From: an uncultured Verrucomicrobiota bacterium
GTDB lineage: Bacteria > Verrucomicrobiota > Verrucomicrobiia > Verrucomicrobiales > DEV007
Direction of reading: 5' to 3'
Assembly: GCA_902589825.1 (NCBI GenBank)
Contig: CACIUL010000012.1
Span: 1 to 61,806 of the forward strand
Length of the DNA: 61,806 bases
Shown: piece after piece, positions 59,918-61,806 of the stretch
How positions within the stretch are numbered: the first letter of the stretch is position 1
Layout of the letters: the number at the start of each line of letters is the position of its first letter
Made by a program: the position numbers and the translations under genes
Notes under the pieces: generated by a model
Databases searched by the model: none
Told to the model about the DNA's origin: nothing
What the model saw: only the letters and a program-made list of their open reading frames with translations

Positions 59918-61666
59918 ATGAAAAAATTCCCGGCAACCCTCCTTTGTTCATGTGTCTTTTTCCTGACGGGAGCCTTTGGCAAGGAGGACATTAAAGAGAA
60001 AAGCGAGGTCAGGTCCCTTGCCGGCGAGGTGCCGGGAGGCGCGATGGCATTTTTTGAGACGCAAGGCCTTGCAGACCTTGTGGCTCACATCCATTCATCA
60101 GAGCTTTTCATGTCGCTGCTTGAAAGTGAGGACTTTGAAAAGCTCAAGGCCAACGGCTTCTTCAAGGATGTTGCCTTTGCCCGCAGGATGATCGAGTTCA
60201 CCTTGCGCATGAGCATCTGGGAGGTAAGCGAGAGGCTTCTTGGCGGAAGATTCGGTCTTGCCGCTTACCCAGCCGGGGAGGGCAAGGAGCCCGACCTCTT
60301 GTTGTTAATCAAGCCGTCCAGGCCCAGTGACTGGCTCAGGAACCGGATGCGCTTTGCGCCATTGATCCGCCTGGGGTTAAAGCGGATCAACCGCTTGGAA
60401 TTTGCCAAGCAGGCGCATGTCTACAGGACACGTTGGGATAAGGATGAAGCCACGTTTTTCGGTATCAATGAAGATTGGATTGTCGTGACAACCGACAAGG
60501 AGCTGTTGCAAGAGACCATTGCTCTGCAGTTTCATAATGATGAGGCCGGGGTCCTGCCAAAAACTCTTGCCAGTGAAACCGCGTTCAAGAGCATGAATGC
60601 AAGAATGGGCGAAGATCACCTTGCCCGGGCATTTCTCGATACGCGTCGCCTGATCGAGGTTACCGGTGATAATCTGGGAATTCCCGAGGAGATCAGTGAC
60701 CCCGTGCTTGGCCTCTTTCTTGGGGGAGTGGTTGAACTTGTCGGGCATGGCGAATTTGCCGGGTTTACCCTTGATTACAGTGAGAAGAAACTGCATTTCA
60801 GGGCGGGGATTGATGCCGGCCCTGAAGATGTCAGTGAGGAATACAGGCTGTTTTTCTCTGGTGGTGACGGGGTTGGAGTGGGGCTGCCCCCAAGAGTGCC
60901 CGGCTATATTGGCGGGGCTTCACTGTACCGGTCATTTGGTGAGTGGTATCGAAAAAGGGAAGATGCAGTGCGTGTCGCATTGATTCCCGGTGTTGAAAGC
61001 TTTGATGGGAATGTCGGGGATTTATTGATGGGGCATGCGGATGGTGGTGAGGGGCTGCTGGGCAACAACGTGATGTTCCTCTCCGCGCATGCTGATGACG
61101 CGGGTGTGGATGGAAACGGGATTCAACTTCCGGGCTTTGCCTTTGTTGTTGACTTGGCAAACCCGGATGATGCTGACATGGCGCTGGCCCGGTTGTTCCG
61201 GGCAGCCCTGGTTGATCTCGAGAAGAACAATGACCTTCCCGGCAATGCCTGGCTGGATGGCACTGAGACCCGTCAGGGTACAAGGATTACCTACGCCAGC
61301 CGGCAGGTGGGTGAGGGTGAAGTGCAGATGATACCGGCCTCGGCGAGGTATAAGAACTGGTTTATCGTCAGTTCATCGCGTCAACTATGCCGAGGCATCA
61401 TCGACGAGTTGAGTTCCGGGGGAGTTACCGTGCTCAAGGATGAGGACCTTGCACTTGATTTGCGCTTTGATGAGTTGTCCAGATTTTTCGCAGCCAACCA
61501 AAGGCAATATGAGGCGGAGCTGGTCCGGTCCGGGCGCTCTGAAGAGCAGGCCCGGGTGGATTACCAGAATATCGAGAAATTTCTCAAGGGTATGAAATTT
61601 TTGCGGTGCACTTCCAGTGCAAGCAGTGGCAAATTTGAATTTTCATTACAGGGAGAATTCAAGTAA
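59918..61666 (+). CDS. Large exported protein of unknown function
   Basis: This 582-residue protein has a signal peptide (MKKFPATLLCSCVFFLTGAFG; ATG 59918). Its body resembles DUF3352-type sequences: EVPGGAMAFFETQGLADLVAHI, then FFKDVAFARRMIEFTLRMSIWEVSERLLGG, GRFGLAAYPAGEG and DWIVVTTDKELLQETI. I do not recognise a characterised family and see no catalytic motif. It diverges from the NifU-like gene by 169 bp; a TTGACC (59877-59882) with TAGTTT (59900-59905) at 17 bases is a weak promoter candidate that would give a short leader. It converges on the cut gene at the window edge. Confidence 0.72.
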   Translation: MKKFPATLLCSCVFFLTGAFGKEDIKEKSEVRSLAGEVPGGAMAFFETQGLADLVAHIHSSELFMSLLESEDFEKLKANGFFKDVAFARRMIEFTLRMSIWEVSERLLGGRFGLAAYPAGEGKEPDLLLLIKPSRPSDWLRNRMRFAPLIRLGLKRINRLEFAKQAHVYRTRWDKDEATFFGINEDWIVVTTDKELLQETIALQFHNDEAGVLPKTLASETAFKSMNARMGEDHLARAFLDTRRLIEVTGDNLGIPEEISDPVLGLFLGGVVELVGHGEFAGFTLDYSEKKLHFRAGIDAGPEDVSEEYRLFFSGGDGVGVGLPPRVPGYIGGASLYRSFGEWYRKREDAVRVALIPGVESFDGNVGDLLMGHADGGEGLLGNNVMFLSAHADDAGVDGNGIQLPGFAFVVDLANPDDADMALARLFRAALVDLEKNNDLPGNAWLDGTETRQGTRITYASRQVGEGEVQMIPASARYKNWFIVSSSRQLCRGIIDELSSGGVTVLKDEDLALDLRFDELSRFFAANQRQYEAELVRSGRSEEQARVDYQNIEKFLKGMKFLRCTSSASSGKFEFSLQGEFK

Positions 61667-61708
61667 TCCATCTTCGCAAAGTGGGCTTTAGCTGCTGAGG
61701 CTGTAGCT

Positions 61709-61806
61709 TTATTTTTTCTTGCTACGAGGTCTGATTGCTTTCGCCTTCCCGGCTGCATCACCCCTCTTGCGCAGGAGTTCCTGCTGCCTTTGCTGTAGAG
61801 CGACGG
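61709..61806 (-). CDS. C-terminal fragment of a gene cut by the window edge
   Basis: Reading the minus strand from the edge in one frame gives VALQQRQQELLRKRGDAAG then a Lys/Arg-rich end and a TAA stop at 61709-61711; the other two frames stop quickly. The gene is truncated by the window boundary at 61806, so no function can be assigned. The basic C-terminus is typical of ribosomal or nucleic-acid-binding proteins, but the fragment is too short to say. Confidence 0.5.
   Translation of the reverse strand, partial: VALQQRQQELLRKRGDAAGKAKAIRPRSKKK

Noticed and set aside
1-61806. tRNA, rRNA, CRISPR arrays, insertion sequences and prophage
   Set aside because: I looked for tRNA-like sequences in the intergenic regions, for repeat-spacer arrays, transposase motifs and blocks of phage genes and saw none. 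Very short or divergent tRNAs could be missed by eye.

Overview
The window reads as chromosomal DNA of a diderm, peptidoglycan-making, probably aerobic member of the Verrucomicrobiota. The evidence is lipid A and LPS-export genes (lpxA, an LptD-type protein), peptidoglycan genes (a PBP2-type transpeptidase, mpl, an L,D-transpeptidase), a sulfatase with an aerobic-type formylglycine-generating enzyme, many Sec and lipoprotein signals, and a 51-residue basic protein at 58390-58545 that resembles a family I recall as restricted to the Chlamydiae/Verrucomicrobia group. Genus cannot be fixed from the sequence. I see no rRNA, tRNA, CRISPR array, IS element or prophage block. Almost all of the window is coding, with no gene-free gap over 300 bases.

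Layout. 0-6 kb (minus): rsmB, lptD, lpxA and a polyprenyl diphosphate synthase. 6-9 kb: a lipid-kinase/glycosyltransferase pair and small membrane proteins. 9-13 kb (minus): ExbB, ExbD and a large TPR protein, translationally coupled. 13-21 kb (plus): uvrC overlapping a PBP2-type gene, then mpl, an L,D-transpeptidase lipoprotein, a CPxCG protein and a glycosyltransferase fused to a second domain. 21-28.5 kb: a lipoprotein-type formylglycine-generating enzyme, a eukaryote-type hisA, a lipoprotein, a sulfatase, a beta-propeller lactonase-like protein and a second SUMF1 protein without the catalytic cysteines. 28.6-31.7 kb: an ECF sigma factor followed by a VWA protein with an anti-sigma-like N-terminus. 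31.8-36.8 kb: a gene resembling a phage family, a 32-residue-repeat protein with an RGG tail, an EF-hand protein, and a two-component system whose sensor has a proline-rich insert. 36.8-41.6 kb: a secreted endonuclease I, a DUF502 membrane protein and a sugar-acid catabolism pair. 41.6-45.4 kb: a second sigma factor, probably transcribed nearly leaderless, with a Ser/Thr kinase-PEGA-SUMF1 protein 1 nt behind it and an OsmC protein. 45.4-50 kb: ndk, an unassigned lipoprotein, pntAA-pntAB-pntB. 50-55.5 kb (minus): a periplasmic adaptor plus alpha/alpha-toroid pair, a YejK-like protein, a DUF4399 protein and a ThuA protein. 55.6-59.7 kb (minus): acs, a pseudouridine synthase, the small basic protein, sufT and a NifU-like scaffold. 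59.9-61.7 kb: a large exported protein of unknown function, then the 3-prime end of a minus-strand gene cut by the window edge.

How the genes may work together. Three themes recur: envelope assembly; sulfatase maturation, with SUMF1 folds in three different architectures; and signal transduction through two sigma factors, each beside a large membrane signalling protein. The points most worth following are the sigma/kinase module with its internally duplicated PEGA-SUMF1 block, the eukaryote-type HisA beside an apparently exported formylglycine-generating enzyme, and the uncharacterised solenoid-repeat protein.
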